DNA of 64,000 nt from Nocardia vinacea (GTDB lineage Bacteria > Actinomycetota > Actinomycetes > Mycobacteriales > Mycobacteriaceae): assembly GCF_035920345.1 (NCBI RefSeq), contig NZ_CP109149.1:4960001-5024000 (forward strand). The letters run 5' to 3'. Both the position numbers and the translations under genes were made by a program. Shown here in pieces: positions 43,062 through 52,410 of this stretch. Each line of letters begins with the position of its first letter. Position 1 is the first letter of the stretch. Below the pieces are notes generated by a model. The model saw nothing but the letters and a program-made list of their open reading frames with translations. It made no database searches and was not told the DNA's origin.

Positions 43062-45170
43062 CTACATGAGCTTGCGCATGAAGTAGGTGAATTCGAGTGC
43101 GCTGGTGCGGGCCTTCTCATCGATATTGGTGCCGCCGCCGTGCCCACCCTCGGTGGCCTCGTAGAACAGATAGGGGTCACCGAATTCGGCGAGCCGGGCA
43201 GCGAATTTGCGGGCGTGCTGCGGGCCGACCCGATCGTCCTTGGTGGTGGTCCAGACGAAGGGCTCCGGATATCGCACGCCCGGACGCAGATTGCGGTACG
43301 GCGATATGGATTCGAGGAAGGCGCGTTGTACCGGATCGGCGACGCTGCCGTATTCGCCCACCCACGAAGCACCCGCGGCGATCTGCTCGTAGCGGACCAT
43401 ATCGAGCAGCGGTACCTCGATAGCCACCGCTTGCCACAGCTCCGGATGCTGGACCAGTTCGACCCCCATCAGCAGACCGCCGTTCGAACCGCCCTGGATG
43501 CCGAGATGGCTCGGGGCGGTGATCTTCCGGTCGATCACATCCCGGCCGACGGCGGCGAAATCGTCGAAGGCGCGCTGGCGATTGGTGGTCAGTGCGGCCT
43601 CGTGCCAAGCCGGTCCGAATTCACCGCCGCCGCGAATGTTCGCCAGCACGAACACACCCCCGCGATCCAGCCAGAGCCGGCCCATCAGGCCGTTGTAATT
43701 CGGCGTCATGGACGAGCCGAAACCGCCGTAGGCGTACATGATCGTGGGGTTGGTGCCGTCGAACTTCATATCGGCGGCATGCACGACGAAATAGGGCACC
43801 CTGGTGCCGTCGGGCGAGGTGGCCTTCTGCTGTTCGACCACGTAGCGGGACGAATCGAATTGTCGCGGACTGGTTTTCACCGGCGCGACCGATCCGGTGG
43901 CGGTATCGAGCTGCCACAGCGTGGCCGGGTCGAGGAAGGAGGTGACCGTCAGATAGGCGAGCGAACCGGCCGAATCGGCATCCACCGCGTCGATGGTTGC
44001 GTTGTCCGGCAACGGAACCGGTGATCCTGACCAGGAGCCGTCCGGTTGCGGTGTATAGACGGTGGCGCGTCCCTTCACGTCGTCGAGCGAGGTCACGACG
44101 ATCCGGTCACGCGCTGTCAGCACAGATTCCAGTGTTTGCGACGCGCTAGGGACATAGACGGGCCGCGCGCGCAGCCGCGTCGGGTCCGCGGTGAGTTCAT
44201 CGGCGTCGAGCGAAACCAGTGATCCGGCGGTGAATGTCGCACCGTCCGTCGTCCAGTCCTGTCGCAGCGACACCAGAATTCGATTGCCGGCGAAGCCCTG
44301 CAGATCCGATTTCGGCGGTAACGCCACCCGCACCAGACCGGTTCCGGCAACCAGACTGACCTCGTTCTCCCAGAACGACGGACTGCGCTGCACCAGACTC
44401 AACCGTCGGCCGTTGCCATTGTCCAGCAGCACCGGCGAGGTGGCCAGGCCGTCGGTCTTATCGCCGCGCACGAGTTCGACTGCGTCGGTGAGCGATTCTC
44501 CGCGGTGCCACTGTTTGACGATGTAGGGATAGCCGGAGGTGGTTGTCTCCCCGGGCTGCCATTCCCGGGAGACCAGCAGGGTGTTTTCATCGACCCAGGA
44601 CACAGACTGCTTACTGCGCGGCAGCACGAAGCCGTCCGGGACGAATCGATTGGTGATCCGGTCGAATTCGCGGACCGTCACCGCGTCCTCGCCACCCTCG
44701 GACAGGCTGATCAGGCAGCGCTTGTGGGTGACCGGATCACAGCCGACGCCCTTCCATACCCAATTCTTGGACTCTCCCGCGGCGAGGGCGTCCAAATCCA
44801 GAACTGTGCGCCAATTCGGTTGCGGCGATTCATATTCCGCGACGGATGTGGTGCGCCAGACACCGCGAGTGTGGTCGCCGTCCTGCCAGAAGTTGTCGAC
44901 GCCGCCGTCGCGCAGTGTCGGAAAGGGCAGGCGGTCGGGGGATTTGCCGAGTTCGGTCGCCTCGGCCAGATTCCCCGCGAAACGCGGGTCCTGCTCCAAT
45001 ACCCCTAGCGTGCGGGCATTTTCGGTGGCGACCCACTGTTGCACGCGCGGACTGTCGAGTTCCTCCAACCAGAGATAAGGATCCGTCGGTGTCGATGCAC
45101 CCCCGCAGGCCGTGACCAGCGCCGCCGTCAGCGCCAGTACCCCTGCCCGCCATAGGCCCTTGCTTCCCAT
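43062..45170 (-). CDS. Prolyl oligopeptidase family lipoprotein (S9A)
   Basis: A 702-residue serine peptidase. A signal peptide ends in the lipobox 'LVTAC' (Cys ~22), implying anchoring on the outer face of the membrane. The N-terminal beta-propeller part ('DPYLWLEELDSPRVQQWV') is followed by the alpha/beta hydrolase domain with Ser in 'IQGGSNGGLLMG', Asp in 'KDDRVGPQHA' and His in 'EGGHGGG'. The family cleaves short peptides after proline. ATG 45170 is chosen for the signal peptide; upstream codons to 45245 do not extend the domain. Confidence 0.92.
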   Translation of the reverse strand: MGSKGLWRAGVLALTAALVTACGGASTPTDPYLWLEELDSPRVQQWVATENARTLGVLEQDPRFAGNLAEATELGKSPDRLPFPTLRDGGVDNFWQDGDHTRGVWRTTSVAEYESPQPNWRTVLDLDALAAGESKNWVWKGVGCDPVTHKRCLISLSEGGEDAVTVREFDRITNRFVPDGFVLPRSKQSVSWVDENTLLVSREWQPGETTTSGYPYIVKQWHRGESLTDAVELVRGDKTDGLATSPVLLDNGNGRRLSLVQRSPSFWENEVSLVAGTGLVRVALPPKSDLQGFAGNRILVSLRQDWTTDGATFTAGSLVSLDADELTADPTRLRARPVYVPSASQTLESVLTARDRIVVTSLDDVKGRATVYTPQPDGSWSGSPVPLPDNATIDAVDADSAGSLAYLTVTSFLDPATLWQLDTATGSVAPVKTSPRQFDSSRYVVEQQKATSPDGTRVPYFVVHAADMKFDGTNPTIMYAYGGFGSSMTPNYNGLMGRLWLDRGGVFVLANIRGGGEFGPAWHEAALTTNRQRAFDDFAAVGRDVIDRKITAPSHLGIQGGSNGGLLMGVELVQHPELWQAVAIEVPLLDMVRYEQIAAGASWVGEYGSVADPVQRAFLESISPYRNLRPGVRYPEPFVWTTTKDDRVGPQHARKFAARLAEFGDPYLFYEATEGGHGGGTNIDEKARTSALEFTYFMRKLM

Positions 45171-45246
45171 GCAACCCCCTTGAACACGTTCAGATCCCAG
45201 CGTCCATCCGACACTGTACTTCGTGGTCGCACTCCGCTTCGGCACG

Positions 45247-46590
45247 TCAGGATTCGGCGGCGCGGTGGTAGCCGAAGACGATGCAGGCGAGTGCGCAGAC
45301 CGCTGCGGAGGTCAGCAAGGACCAGCCGATGCCAGGGGTGACGAGCGCACCCATGATCGCGACACCGAGGGTCGCGCCGACTTGGCGGACGGCATTGAGC
45401 AGGCCGCCGACCGAGCCCGCGGTCCCCGGTGGTGCCACGTTGACAATGGCGGTGACCAACGCCGGAAGAGCAAAGGCGACACCGAATCCAGACAGCAGCA
45501 GGCCGACCGCCAGCACCGGATAGCCGAGGCCCACGAACACCGCAACGGCCAGCACCACACCACCCGCCGCGAGCAGGCCGAGCCCGGTCAGGATCGGTCG
45601 GCGCGGTCCGACGCGGGCCACGAGTTTGCCCGCGAGCGGCGGAATAACGGCGAACGGCACGGTGAGCGGCAAGAAGGCGAGCCCGGTCTGCAGCGGACTC
45701 AGGTGTCGCTGCAGCAGCAACGGCAGGACGAAAAGTGCCCCGGTGAGCGCGAAATTCACCGCAGCACCCACCAGCAAACCCGCACGCACCCGGCCCGCAC
45801 GCAACAGTTCCCGATTCAATACCGGTGCGGCACTGTGTCGTTCGAAATAAACGAAGATGATCGCCGCCAGTACCGCGCCGCTCAGCGACCACGCCATGTG
45901 CCCCCACGACTGCGCACCCGCCGCGATCAGCGCATCGGTAGACAGCGCCAGGGCGACGGCCGCGGCCAACTGCGCCGCCCAGTCGATGCGGCGATCACCG
46001 CGCGCGCAGGTCACCGCGGATCCCATGCTCAGCGCCAATACGACCACCGCGATGGGAACATTGACCACGAATATCGACCGCCACCCGGCCAGCCCGACCA
46101 GTGCGCCACCCACGATCGGCCCCGCCGCGACCGCGGCGCCGCTGATCGCCGCCCACGTCGAAATCGCCCGGGCGCGTCGGCCCGGATCCGGATAGAGCTG
46201 GGTGATCATCGCCATCGACGCGGGCACGCACGCCGCCGCCGCGACGCCCAACAGCACCCGCAGCGCGACCAGCACCCACAGCGTCGGCGCGAAGACGCTC
46301 AGCAGCGAGACCAGCCCGAAAGCCGCTGTGCCGAAACGAAATATCCGATGCGCACCATGGCGATCGGCGACCGCGCCCGCGGAGAGCAGCAGTGCGGCGA
46401 AGGCGACGGTATAGCCGGTGGTCGCCCACTGCAGTCCGGCGATCGAGGTGTGCAGGGACGCCGCCAGATCCGGCTCGGCGACCGAAAGCACCGTCATATC
46501 CAACAGGACCATGAAGTACCCGAGGGATATCCCCAGCAGGGCCCTGGTCGACCCGGCGGACGTACTCGCCCGCGATTGCAAAATGCTCAT
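45247..46590 (-). CDS. MFS drug/metabolite exporter (DHA2-like)
   Basis: A 447-residue transporter with 12 to 14 helices. 'LLDMTVLSVAEPDL' at helix 1, 'GAVADRHGAHRIF' (motif A) and 'GPIVGGALVGLAGWRSIFVVNVPI' (motif C, drug:H+ antiporter) indicate export. ATG 46590 is used; the TTG at 46599 adds three residues. It is divergent from the LysR gene at 46720 with a dyad in the 129-base shared promoter, so LysR control is likely. Confidence 0.9.
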   Translation of the reverse strand: MSILQSRASTSAGSTRALLGISLGYFMVLLDMTVLSVAEPDLAASLHTSIAGLQWATTGYTVAFAALLLSAGAVADRHGAHRIFRFGTAAFGLVSLLSVFAPTLWVLVALRVLLGVAAAACVPASMAMITQLYPDPGRRARAISTWAAISGAAVAAGPIVGGALVGLAGWRSIFVVNVPIAVVVLALSMGSAVTCARGDRRIDWAAQLAAAVALALSTDALIAAGAQSWGHMAWSLSGAVLAAIIFVYFERHSAAPVLNRELLRAGRVRAGLLVGAAVNFALTGALFVLPLLLQRHLSPLQTGLAFLPLTVPFAVIPPLAGKLVARVGPRRPILTGLGLLAAGGVVLAVAVFVGLGYPVLAVGLLLSGFGVAFALPALVTAIVNVAPPGTAGSVGGLLNAVRQVGATLGVAIMGALVTPGIGWSLLTSAAVCALACIVFGYHRAAES

Positions 46591-46677
46591 CCGACGCAAC
46601 AGCTCCTCGGCTCGTTTGATGACCCGATCGACTCTCGCCGGACGGGCACGACGGCTCCACCGGCTGCGGCGTATACC

Positions 46678-46698
46678 GCATTCGGAATATCCGAATGC
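46678..46698. promoter_or_regulatory. LysR-type dyad GCATTCGG-AATAT-CCGAATGC
   Basis: A perfect 8-bp inverted repeat around a 5-base centre, containing the T-N11-A pattern of LysR boxes. It is 22 bases before the LysR start codon and in the promoter of the divergent exporter gene. It is the probable binding site of the LysR protein at 46720. Confidence 0.7.
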
Positions 46699-46719
46699 TG
46701 CGTCGCTGTTGGCCAGGCC

Positions 46720-47601
46720 ATGGAGTTACGTCAGCTGCGGACCTTCGAGGCCGTGGTGCGCCACCGCACGGTCACCGACGCCGCGGTCGCGCTCGAGCTC
46801 GCGCCGTCGTCGGTGTCCCAGCAGATCCGCACGCTCGAAGCCACGCTCGGGGTGGCACTTTTCGTGCGCGACCCCAAGGGCATGCGGCTCACACCGGCGG
46901 GTCAGCGGCTCACCGGCTGGGCGCGGCGGCTGCTCGAACAGGCCGAACAGGCGATGCGCGACGTGCGGGAGGAACGGCCGGTCCTGCGCCTCGGGGCGCT
47001 GGAAACCCTCGCGGGCGCGTATGTGCCGCAGGTACTGGCGCGACTGGCCGAGCGACGGCCCGATATCGAAGTCGAGGTGCGCTCGGATCGGGCCCGCGAC
47101 GGCCTGCTCGCCGATGTGGTCGGCGGCGATCTCGATGCGGCGCTGCTGCTGGATTCCGGTGGCGCCGTTGGTGATCTGGGTTTCCCGGCCCCCGCCGAAC
47201 CGCTGGCCTTCCTCGACCTGGATCTGGTGCCGCTGGCCTTGGTCGCCGCGCCGACGCACCCGCTGACGGCGCGGTCCGGCTTGACGGCCGCCGACCTCAT
47301 CGATGAACGGCTGCTGGTCAATGTGCCCGAATGCTCGTTTTGGATGGCAAGTGAAAAGGTGCTCGGCTCGGGCCCGCGGCGAGTGAAGGCCGGTGCGGTT
47401 CCGGTCATGCGGGCCTGGGCCGAGCACGGACTCGGCATATCCCTGCTGCCGGAGTTCGCGGTCGCCGATGGCCTCGCGCACGGCACACTCGTCCGCTTGG
47501 ACTTCCCGGTGCCCGATCTGAGTCTGCGGCTGGTGTGGCGCGCGGATCAGGAATCACTGCCCGGGATGCGCGAGATCCTCTACGCGGCCGCGCGGACATG
47601 A
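46720..47601 (+). CDS. LysR family transcriptional regulator
   Basis: A 293-residue protein. Winged helix-turn-helix at residues 1-60 ('MELRQLRTFEAVVRHRTVTD', 'ALELAPSSVSQQIRTLEATL', 'FVRDPKGMRLTPAG'), then a periplasmic-binding-protein-like effector domain. The true start is ATG 46720; the frame is open much further upstream, but that part is antisense to the exporter gene. It is divergent from the MFS exporter with the dyad 46678-46698 between them. Phenolic acid decarboxylase lies next downstream, so a phenolic inducer is possible. Confidence 0.92.
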   Translation: MELRQLRTFEAVVRHRTVTDAAVALELAPSSVSQQIRTLEATLGVALFVRDPKGMRLTPAGQRLTGWARRLLEQAEQAMRDVREERPVLRLGALETLAGAYVPQVLARLAERRPDIEVEVRSDRARDGLLADVVGGDLDAALLLDSGGAVGDLGFPAPAEPLAFLDLDLVPLALVAAPTHPLTARSGLTAADLIDERLLVNVPECSFWMASEKVLGSGPRRVKAGAVPVMRAWAEHGLGISLLPEFAVADGLAHGTLVRLDFPVPDLSLRLVWRADQESLPGMREILYAAART

Positions 47602-47705
47602 TTGCGCCGTTCCCGGCAAACCGGCCGCAATGCCCGCAGCAATGATTAGGCTGACGAAGAAGACGCAGGTCCCCACCTCGTAGGTCGACCGAGAGGAGTC
47701 AGGCG

Positions 47706-48236
47706 ATGAGCGCGCAGCGGTTGGCGACCACGCACTTGGCACTGCACGGCGATCTGACCGGCATTGTCGGCAAACACCTCATCTACGCCTACGAGAACGG
47801 CTGGAAATACGAGCTGTACGTACGCGATGCGCAGACTATCGAATTGCGGAGTCTGATGGGTCCGATGTTCGGGCGCTGGTCCAAGAATCAGGCGGCGAAG
47901 CTGATCCAGCTCAGCGACGATATGTACAAAATCGCCTGGGTGGAGCCGACCGGAACCACCACCGTGCTCATCGTCTGGCTCGGCGACCGTCGGGTGCACA
48001 CCACGATCTCCTACCCGCAGTGGATGCTCGACTATCCCGACTGCACGCTTACCCGCTACGAGGAAAATCTCGACGCGATCATCGCCGAGCGCGACCGGGG
48101 ACCGACCTATCCGCTGACCCTGGTCTCCGCATCCGGGCGCATCACCTTCCTCGAATCCAGGGATCTCGACGACGACACGGTGATCAACTGTCCGCCACAC
48201 AAGCTGCCGCCGGGATACGCCACGCGAACCAACTAG
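47706..48236 (+). CDS. Phenolic acid decarboxylase
   Basis: A 176-residue protein of the PadC/PAD family, which decarboxylates coumaric, ferulic and caffeic acids to vinylphenols without cofactor. 'GKHLIYAYENGWKYELYVRD' matches the family's N-terminal 'IYTYENGWEYE' region, followed by 'GRWSKNQ', 'YKIAWVEPTGTT' and 'RRVHTTISYPQW'. The active-site Tyr, Arg and Glu positions appear kept in these motifs. A GAGGAG box precedes the ATG. It may belong with the LysR/exporter pair just upstream as a response to plant phenolics; it is convergent with a P450. Confidence 0.9.
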   Translation: MSAQRLATTHLALHGDLTGIVGKHLIYAYENGWKYELYVRDAQTIELRSLMGPMFGRWSKNQAAKLIQLSDDMYKIAWVEPTGTTTVLIVWLGDRRVHTTISYPQWMLDYPDCTLTRYEENLDAIIAERDRGPTYPLTLVSASGRITFLESRDLDDDTVINCPPHKLPPGYATRTN

Positions 48237-48240
48237 TGCG

Positions 48241-49473
48241 TCAGGCGAGGTACACCGGGAAGGCGGCCAGGTCGTTCTGGGTGAGCACCGGCAGATTTCT
48301 GATCTCCTCGACCGGCACCGCGAATCGCAGCTTCGGAAAACGCTCGAACAGCGCCGGCAGACCGATCCCGGCCTCCACCCTGGACAGTGCCGCACCCGGG
48401 CAGATATGCGGTCCGTGACCGAATGCCAGATGCCGGTTGGCCGTTGGGCGAGTGATGTCGAAATCGTCGGCATCACTGCCGTGCACCGCGATATCGCGAC
48501 CGATGGCGCGATAGGACATGACCACGCCCTCACCACGCTCGATCACGATGTCGCCGACGGTGATGTCCTCGGTGGCGAAGCGCATGAGCAGGTGGGTCAC
48601 CGGGGTGTCCCAGCGCAGCGTTTCCTCGATCGCCTGCTGCCACTCGGAGTCGCCGTCGCGGATTGCGCGCAATTGCTCCGGGCGGCCCAGCAGGGCGCGG
48701 ACGGTGTTGAGGAGAAGTCCGACGGTCGTCTCGTGTCCCGCCGCGACGAGGGCTTTCAGATTGCCGACGACCTCCTTCTCGGTCAGCGGCGCACCGCCGT
48801 CGGCGGCGAAGATGAGCGCGGTGGTGAGGTCGTCGGTCGGCTTGACGGTCTTCTTGCGCACCAGATCGGTGAAATAGGTATCCAATTCATCGATCACTCG
48901 CAACCGCTCGTCCTGCGGGGTGAGGATCGAGAAGAACGCCTTGTACCAGGTCAGCAGCATCGTGTGATCGGCACGGTCGACGCCCATCAGCTCACCGATG
49001 ACCCGCATCGGCAGCGGATAGGCGAATTCGGTCTTGAGGTCGACCACGCCGTCGCGGCCCGTTCGCTCCAGGTCGTCCAGTAGCTCGGTGGTGAGCCGCA
49101 CGATCACCGGACGCAGTGCGTCCAGCCGACGCGGCGTCAGCGCCTGCATGGTCTTGTTGCGCAGTCGCCGATGTTCGGCACCGTCCACAGTGAACATGGA
49201 CCGTCCGGTATCGATCATGCCGATCAGCGGCCATTCCCGCGTTACCGTCCCCGAGGTCCACAGCGCCCACGAATTGATGTCCTTGACCAGCCGAGGGTCG
49301 GTGAGCAACCGCCTGGCGGTGGCATACTCGGTGACGGTCCAGGCCGGCACGCCGAGTAGATCGATTCGCGCGAGCGGGCCGGCCGCGCGCAGCCGACCGG
49401 TCTCGCCCGCGAGATCACCGACCATCGGGTCGATAACGATCGGCTGCGCGCTGTGCGGACAAACCTGCTGCAT
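48241..49473 (-). CDS. Cytochrome P450
   Basis: A 410-residue P450 with 'AGHETT' in the I-helix (residues ~243-248), ExxR as 'EETLRWD', and heme loop 'FGHGPHICPG' with Cys ~356. It resembles the bacterial CYP105/107-type macrolide and secondary-metabolite hydroxylases in layout. No ferredoxin gene is adjacent. Its stop lies four bases from the decarboxylase stop (convergent). The substrate is unknown. Confidence 0.95.
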   Translation of the reverse strand: MQQVCPHSAQPIVIDPMVGDLAGETGRLRAAGPLARIDLLGVPAWTVTEYATARRLLTDPRLVKDINSWALWTSGTVTREWPLIGMIDTGRSMFTVDGAEHRRLRNKTMQALTPRRLDALRPVIVRLTTELLDDLERTGRDGVVDLKTEFAYPLPMRVIGELMGVDRADHTMLLTWYKAFFSILTPQDERLRVIDELDTYFTDLVRKKTVKPTDDLTTALIFAADGGAPLTEKEVVGNLKALVAAGHETTVGLLLNTVRALLGRPEQLRAIRDGDSEWQQAIEETLRWDTPVTHLLMRFATEDITVGDIVIERGEGVVMSYRAIGRDIAVHGSDADDFDITRPTANRHLAFGHGPHICPGAALSRVEAGIGLPALFERFPKLRFAVPVEEIRNLPVLTQNDLAAFPVYLA

Positions 49474-49674
49474 GAGATACCCCCTCCAGCCCGTTGGGCT
49501 GGTGCCTCAAACCCGCAGCCCATCAAGCGGTTTCGATCTTCCAAACGAGCGTAGTCGTCCGATCAGGGGAAGGGAACACTTCAGTGCGCGGGTTGGTCAC
49601 CGCGCCGAGGATCAAGGCCGTCGGGTGATTCACCCGCAATCGGATGGGTACCGCTGTGCTGAGGAGGTATCCGC

Positions 49675-50151
49675 ATGACTCGTCCCGTGCCACCGAATCC
49701 GAGTCCTATCCCGCCGACGCCGATTCCGGACCCGGTGCCACCGACACCGATCCCGGATCCGGTCCCGCCGAATCCCGGGCCTGAACCGGTGCCCGGGCCG
49801 GAGCCGCATCCGGAGCCGGAGCCGATACCCGGGCCGGCGCCGCAGCCGATTCCGCAGCGGCCTGGACCCGAGCCGGTCCCCGGTCCTGAGCCGCTGCCCG
49901 GCCCCGACCCAGATCCGAAACCGCCAGTGCCCGGCCCCGCCCCGATGCCCGGCCCCGACCCGGATCCGAAACCGCCGGTGCCCGGTCCTGTTCCCCACCC
50001 CGACCCGGTACCAGCGCCGGAACCCGGCCCGAAACCGGAGCCACCGATCCCTGATCCTCGGCCGAATCCGGATCCGATGCGACCGCCACCGATCCCGAAT
50101 CCCGGCGGTCCGGTCGATCCGATGGATCCCGCGCTGCCGGACCCCCGGTAG
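49675..50151 (+). CDS. Proline-rich low-complexity protein
   Basis: A 158-residue protein made almost entirely of Pro with Gly, Glu, Asp and Asn in short repeats such as [11 protein letters not shown] and [12 protein letters not shown]. There are no Cys, aromatic residues or signal peptide. A GAGGAGG box at the right distance supports translation. Such sequences form extended rods and occur in cell-wall-associated or scaffold proteins, but without a targeting signal its place is unclear. The reverse strand is also open here and encodes Arg/Ala-rich sequence; I regard that as a shadow. Confidence 0.65.
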   Translation: MTRPVPPNPSPIPPTPIPDPVPPTPIPDPVPPNPGPEPVPGPEPHPEPEPIPGPAPQPIPQRPGPEPVPGPEPLPGPDPDPKPPVPGPAPMPGPDPDPKPPVPGPVPHPDPVPAPEPGPKPEPPIPDPRPNPDPMRPPPIPNPGGPVDPMDPALPDPR

Positions 50152-50157
50152 GGCGCG

Positions 50158-50531
50158 GATCAGCGCGGCGACCGCATTCGGGTGCCACTAACCACTCGCG
50201 AATAGTGTTGCGCACCAATGTTGTTCGCTAACATTCGCTGCGTGGGTGCCGCCGTAGACACGAATCCAACGCTGCCGGGCCTTCGGTAACGCTATGTGGG
50301 ATCAGCGCCAGATCAGCGCGGCGACCGCTTTGGGCGCCGCCAGCCATTCACGAAGATTGTTGCGCACCAATGTTGTTCGCTAACATTCGCTGCGTGGGTG
50401 CCGCCGTAGACACGAATCCAACGCTGCCGGGCCTTCGGTAACGCTATGTGGGATCAGCGCCAGATCAGCGCGGCGACCGCTTTGGGCGCCGCCAGCCATT
50501 CACGAAGATTGTTGCGCACCAATGTTGTTCG
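50158..50531. repeat. Tandem 152-bp repeats: decayed copies of the SanA-like gene's 3' end
   Basis: Units start at 50158, 50311 and 50463 (spacing 153 and 152). The second unit and the beginning of the third are identical for ~70 bases; the first is more divergent. The third unit is the true 3' end of the gene at 50454. In the second, the codon for Lys in 'ECKRTTLV' has become a stop (EC-stop-RTTLV), followed by the same tail VRNNLREWLAAPKA. The first still reads VRNTIREWLVAPE. So the gene end has been tandemly duplicated downstream of itself. Confidence 0.85.
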
Positions 50532-51098
50532 CTTGCATTCACAGTATGCGGTGACGCCGTAACCGTCGATGCCCGCGCCGCGGCACAATGCGACCGCCCG
50601 TGGCAGATGCCGGTATTGGGTGACGATGATCGCGCGGTCGATACCGAACAGATTCTTGGCTCGTTCGCAGGTCGCTCGGGTCGACAACCCTTCGCCATCG
50701 GTGCGCACAACCGCCGGATCGATGCCGTGGTTCACGAGATACTGTGTCATCGAAGCGATTTCGTCACCCGAAGTGCCCGCAGCATCGCCGGACACGAGAA
50801 TCTCGCGTACCTTTCCGGCTCGCAACAGTTCGATCGCGACATCGAGTCGTCCACGCATATAAGCCATCGGCGCACCATCGGGCCCGACCTTCGCGCCCGG
50901 CACGATCACCACCGGAACCATCGGCGCGGCCGCGGGGCCGGACCGATATCCGGCCGATACCAGCCACAATCGGAGATTCGCACCCGCGACGACCAGGGCC
51001 GCTCCGGCGACCAGCCCGACACCCGCCCGGCGCACTACCACGCCGAACTCTTCCGGTCGGTTATCAACTGCACCTGCCCGACGATACCGGCGCGGCAC
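50454..51098 (-). CDS. SanA/YdcF-like (DUF218) membrane-anchored protein
   Basis: A 214-residue protein. One N-terminal transmembrane segment at residues ~24-50 is followed by the DUF218 domain: 'VIVPGAKVGPDGAPM', 'RLDVAIELLRAGKVREILVSGD', 'STRATCERAKNLFGID', 'IIVTQYRHLPRAV'. SanA/YdcF proteins affect envelope integrity, probably binding a cell-wall or polyprenyl precursor. The GTG start shares one base with the ArsR stop, so they are coupled. Two decayed copies of its 3' end follow it. Confidence 0.88.
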   Translation of the reverse strand: MPRRYRRAGAVDNRPEEFGVVVRRAGVGLVAGAALVVAGANLRLWLVSAGYRSGPAAAPMVPVVIVPGAKVGPDGAPMAYMRGRLDVAIELLRAGKVREILVSGDAAGTSGDEIASMTQYLVNHGIDPAVVRTDGEGLSTRATCERAKNLFGIDRAIIVTQYRHLPRAVALCRGAGIDGYGVTAYCECKRTTLVRNNLREWLAAPKAVAALIWR

Positions 51099-52117
51099 TA
51101 AGCGATGCGCACACCACCGTCGAGATCACCGTCGAGAAGTGCGATACCCAATGTCGTCGCCTGATGCCGCATCGTATTGCGGTGCCGCCGACTCTCGATG
51201 AGCCCCGCCTCGCGCAGTATCGATGCGTGTTCACTGGCCGTCGCGGGTGAAACACCCAGTCGGCGTGCGAGTTCGGTCGTCGTGCAGCCCTCGGCGATCT
51301 CCTGTAGTGCGGCTGCGCGCGTCCGGCCGAGCAGTGCGATCAGCGCCGCATTGGTCGCGCGCGGACCCCACGCCGTGGCGAAATCGGCGATACCGCGCAA
51401 CACCGGGACCACCAGCGTCATCGGCGCGTCCTTATCGATGGTGGACTTCAGCAGCTTCGGTCCAGGCCAGATGAACAACGACGGAATGATGATCAGGCCG
51501 CGCCCGTCGAGATGTTCGTCGTGGCATTCGATCGGGGTGAGCACCTCCAGCACGGGCGCCCGCCATCGCGCGAAGGGCGCCAGCCCGGCGAAGAGGCGTT
51601 CGACGCCTTCGGTGGCGATGGTGCGGGCCATCCGCTCGGCCGCCACCTCGAGATACGACTGCATATGCGCCCATCGACCGGCGAATGCCACCGCATGGAA
51701 TGCCTCGACGGCGAGCGCGACATCACGGCGGGCGGCGCTGTCGCGGTCGGACAGCTCGCGCGTCCACGCGGGAAGCGGATGGTCGGTCAGCGCGCGCTGA
51801 CGAGCGGCGTGCTCCACTTCGCGGCGGAGTTCGTCGCGGGAGGCCAGATGCAATGCCTCGATCCCCGCCGACATCGACCGCGCCCCGCGGGTCGGCGTGA
51901 TCAAGTCGACGAAGTGGTGCACGCCGGGGAAGACATCCGCGAGCACGCCGAAGTTATCCGGAATCGCGCGCCGAACCTGCCCGCGCCAGCCGTCGTACAG
52001 CGGCGCGTCGGTGCGCTGCACCACCCGGGTGGCCAGCATTGTTTCGCCCATCGCGCCGAGCGGTGCCCCGATCCGGATGCGCGTCAGATCCTCGGGTGTG
52101 CAGTGGATCTGCTTCAT
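51098..52117 (-). CDS. ArsR-type winged-helix regulator with long N-terminal domain
   Basis: A 339-residue protein whose DNA-binding domain is C-terminal (~265-330: 'GCTTTELARRLGVSPATASE', 'ILREAGLIESRRHRNTM'). The N-terminal ~250 residues are a helical DUF5937-like region. This layout is frequent in Streptomyces and Nocardia and is usually annotated as ArsR or winged-helix. There is no metal-binding ELCVC motif, so metal sensing is unlikely. It is co-transcribed with the SanA-like gene. Confidence 0.85.
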   Translation of the reverse strand: MKQIHCTPEDLTRIRIGAPLGAMGETMLATRVVQRTDAPLYDGWRGQVRRAIPDNFGVLADVFPGVHHFVDLITPTRGARSMSAGIEALHLASRDELRREVEHAARQRALTDHPLPAWTRELSDRDSAARRDVALAVEAFHAVAFAGRWAHMQSYLEVAAERMARTIATEGVERLFAGLAPFARWRAPVLEVLTPIECHDEHLDGRGLIIIPSLFIWPGPKLLKSTIDKDAPMTLVVPVLRGIADFATAWGPRATNAALIALLGRTRAAALQEIAEGCTTTELARRLGVSPATASEHASILREAGLIESRRHRNTMRHQATTLGIALLDGDLDGGVRIA

Positions 52118-52163
52118 ACGCCGCCCCGCATCGTTGTGCCGAGGTACCTCACGGTACCCGCGA

Positions 52164-52352
52164 TCACCGCGGACCTCGCAGCATCACCGCGAGGACCGGA
52201 TCCAGGCGCAGGATCTGATCCGTGGCCGACTGTGTGGCCGACCAGCGAAACCAGCTCGGCCGCCACCGTTTCCACCGCCCGGCCGGCACCGCACCAACAC
52301 TCAACCGTCCCAGCACCAGCCCTACGGGCCGGGCCACTACCTCGTTCACCAT
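52164..52352 (-). CDS. Small hypothetical protein
   Basis: A 62-residue frame, MVNEVVARPVGLVLGRLSVG onward, with an AGGAG box seven bases before the ATG and strongly GC-biased third positions. It is basic and Trp-rich in the middle ('RWKRWRPSWFRW'). No family is recognised. The ArsR gene follows 47 bases downstream on the same strand; an inverted repeat at 52411-52438 lies upstream. Confidence 0.45.
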   Translation of the reverse strand: MVNEVVARPVGLVLGRLSVGAVPAGRWKRWRPSWFRWSATQSATDQILRLDPVLAVMLRGPR

Positions 52353-52410
52353 CGTCGACTCCTGAATACGCACTGTTCAGCAGCCTAGGAATCAGCGGGC
52401 CGCACCCCCA

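Noticed and set aside
41817..44024. 735-codon plus-strand frame across LigD-Pol and the peptidase
   Set aside because: It is antisense to two genes with intact catalytic motifs, and its own sequence has no recognisable domain.
45223..46719. Upstream extension of the LysR frame to 45223
   Set aside because: It is antisense to the MFS exporter and Arg/Gln-rich; LysR homology begins exactly at 46720.
50311..50462. A functional second SanA-like gene
   Set aside because: Only the last ~30 codons are present and one is a stop; there is no room for the DUF218 domain.
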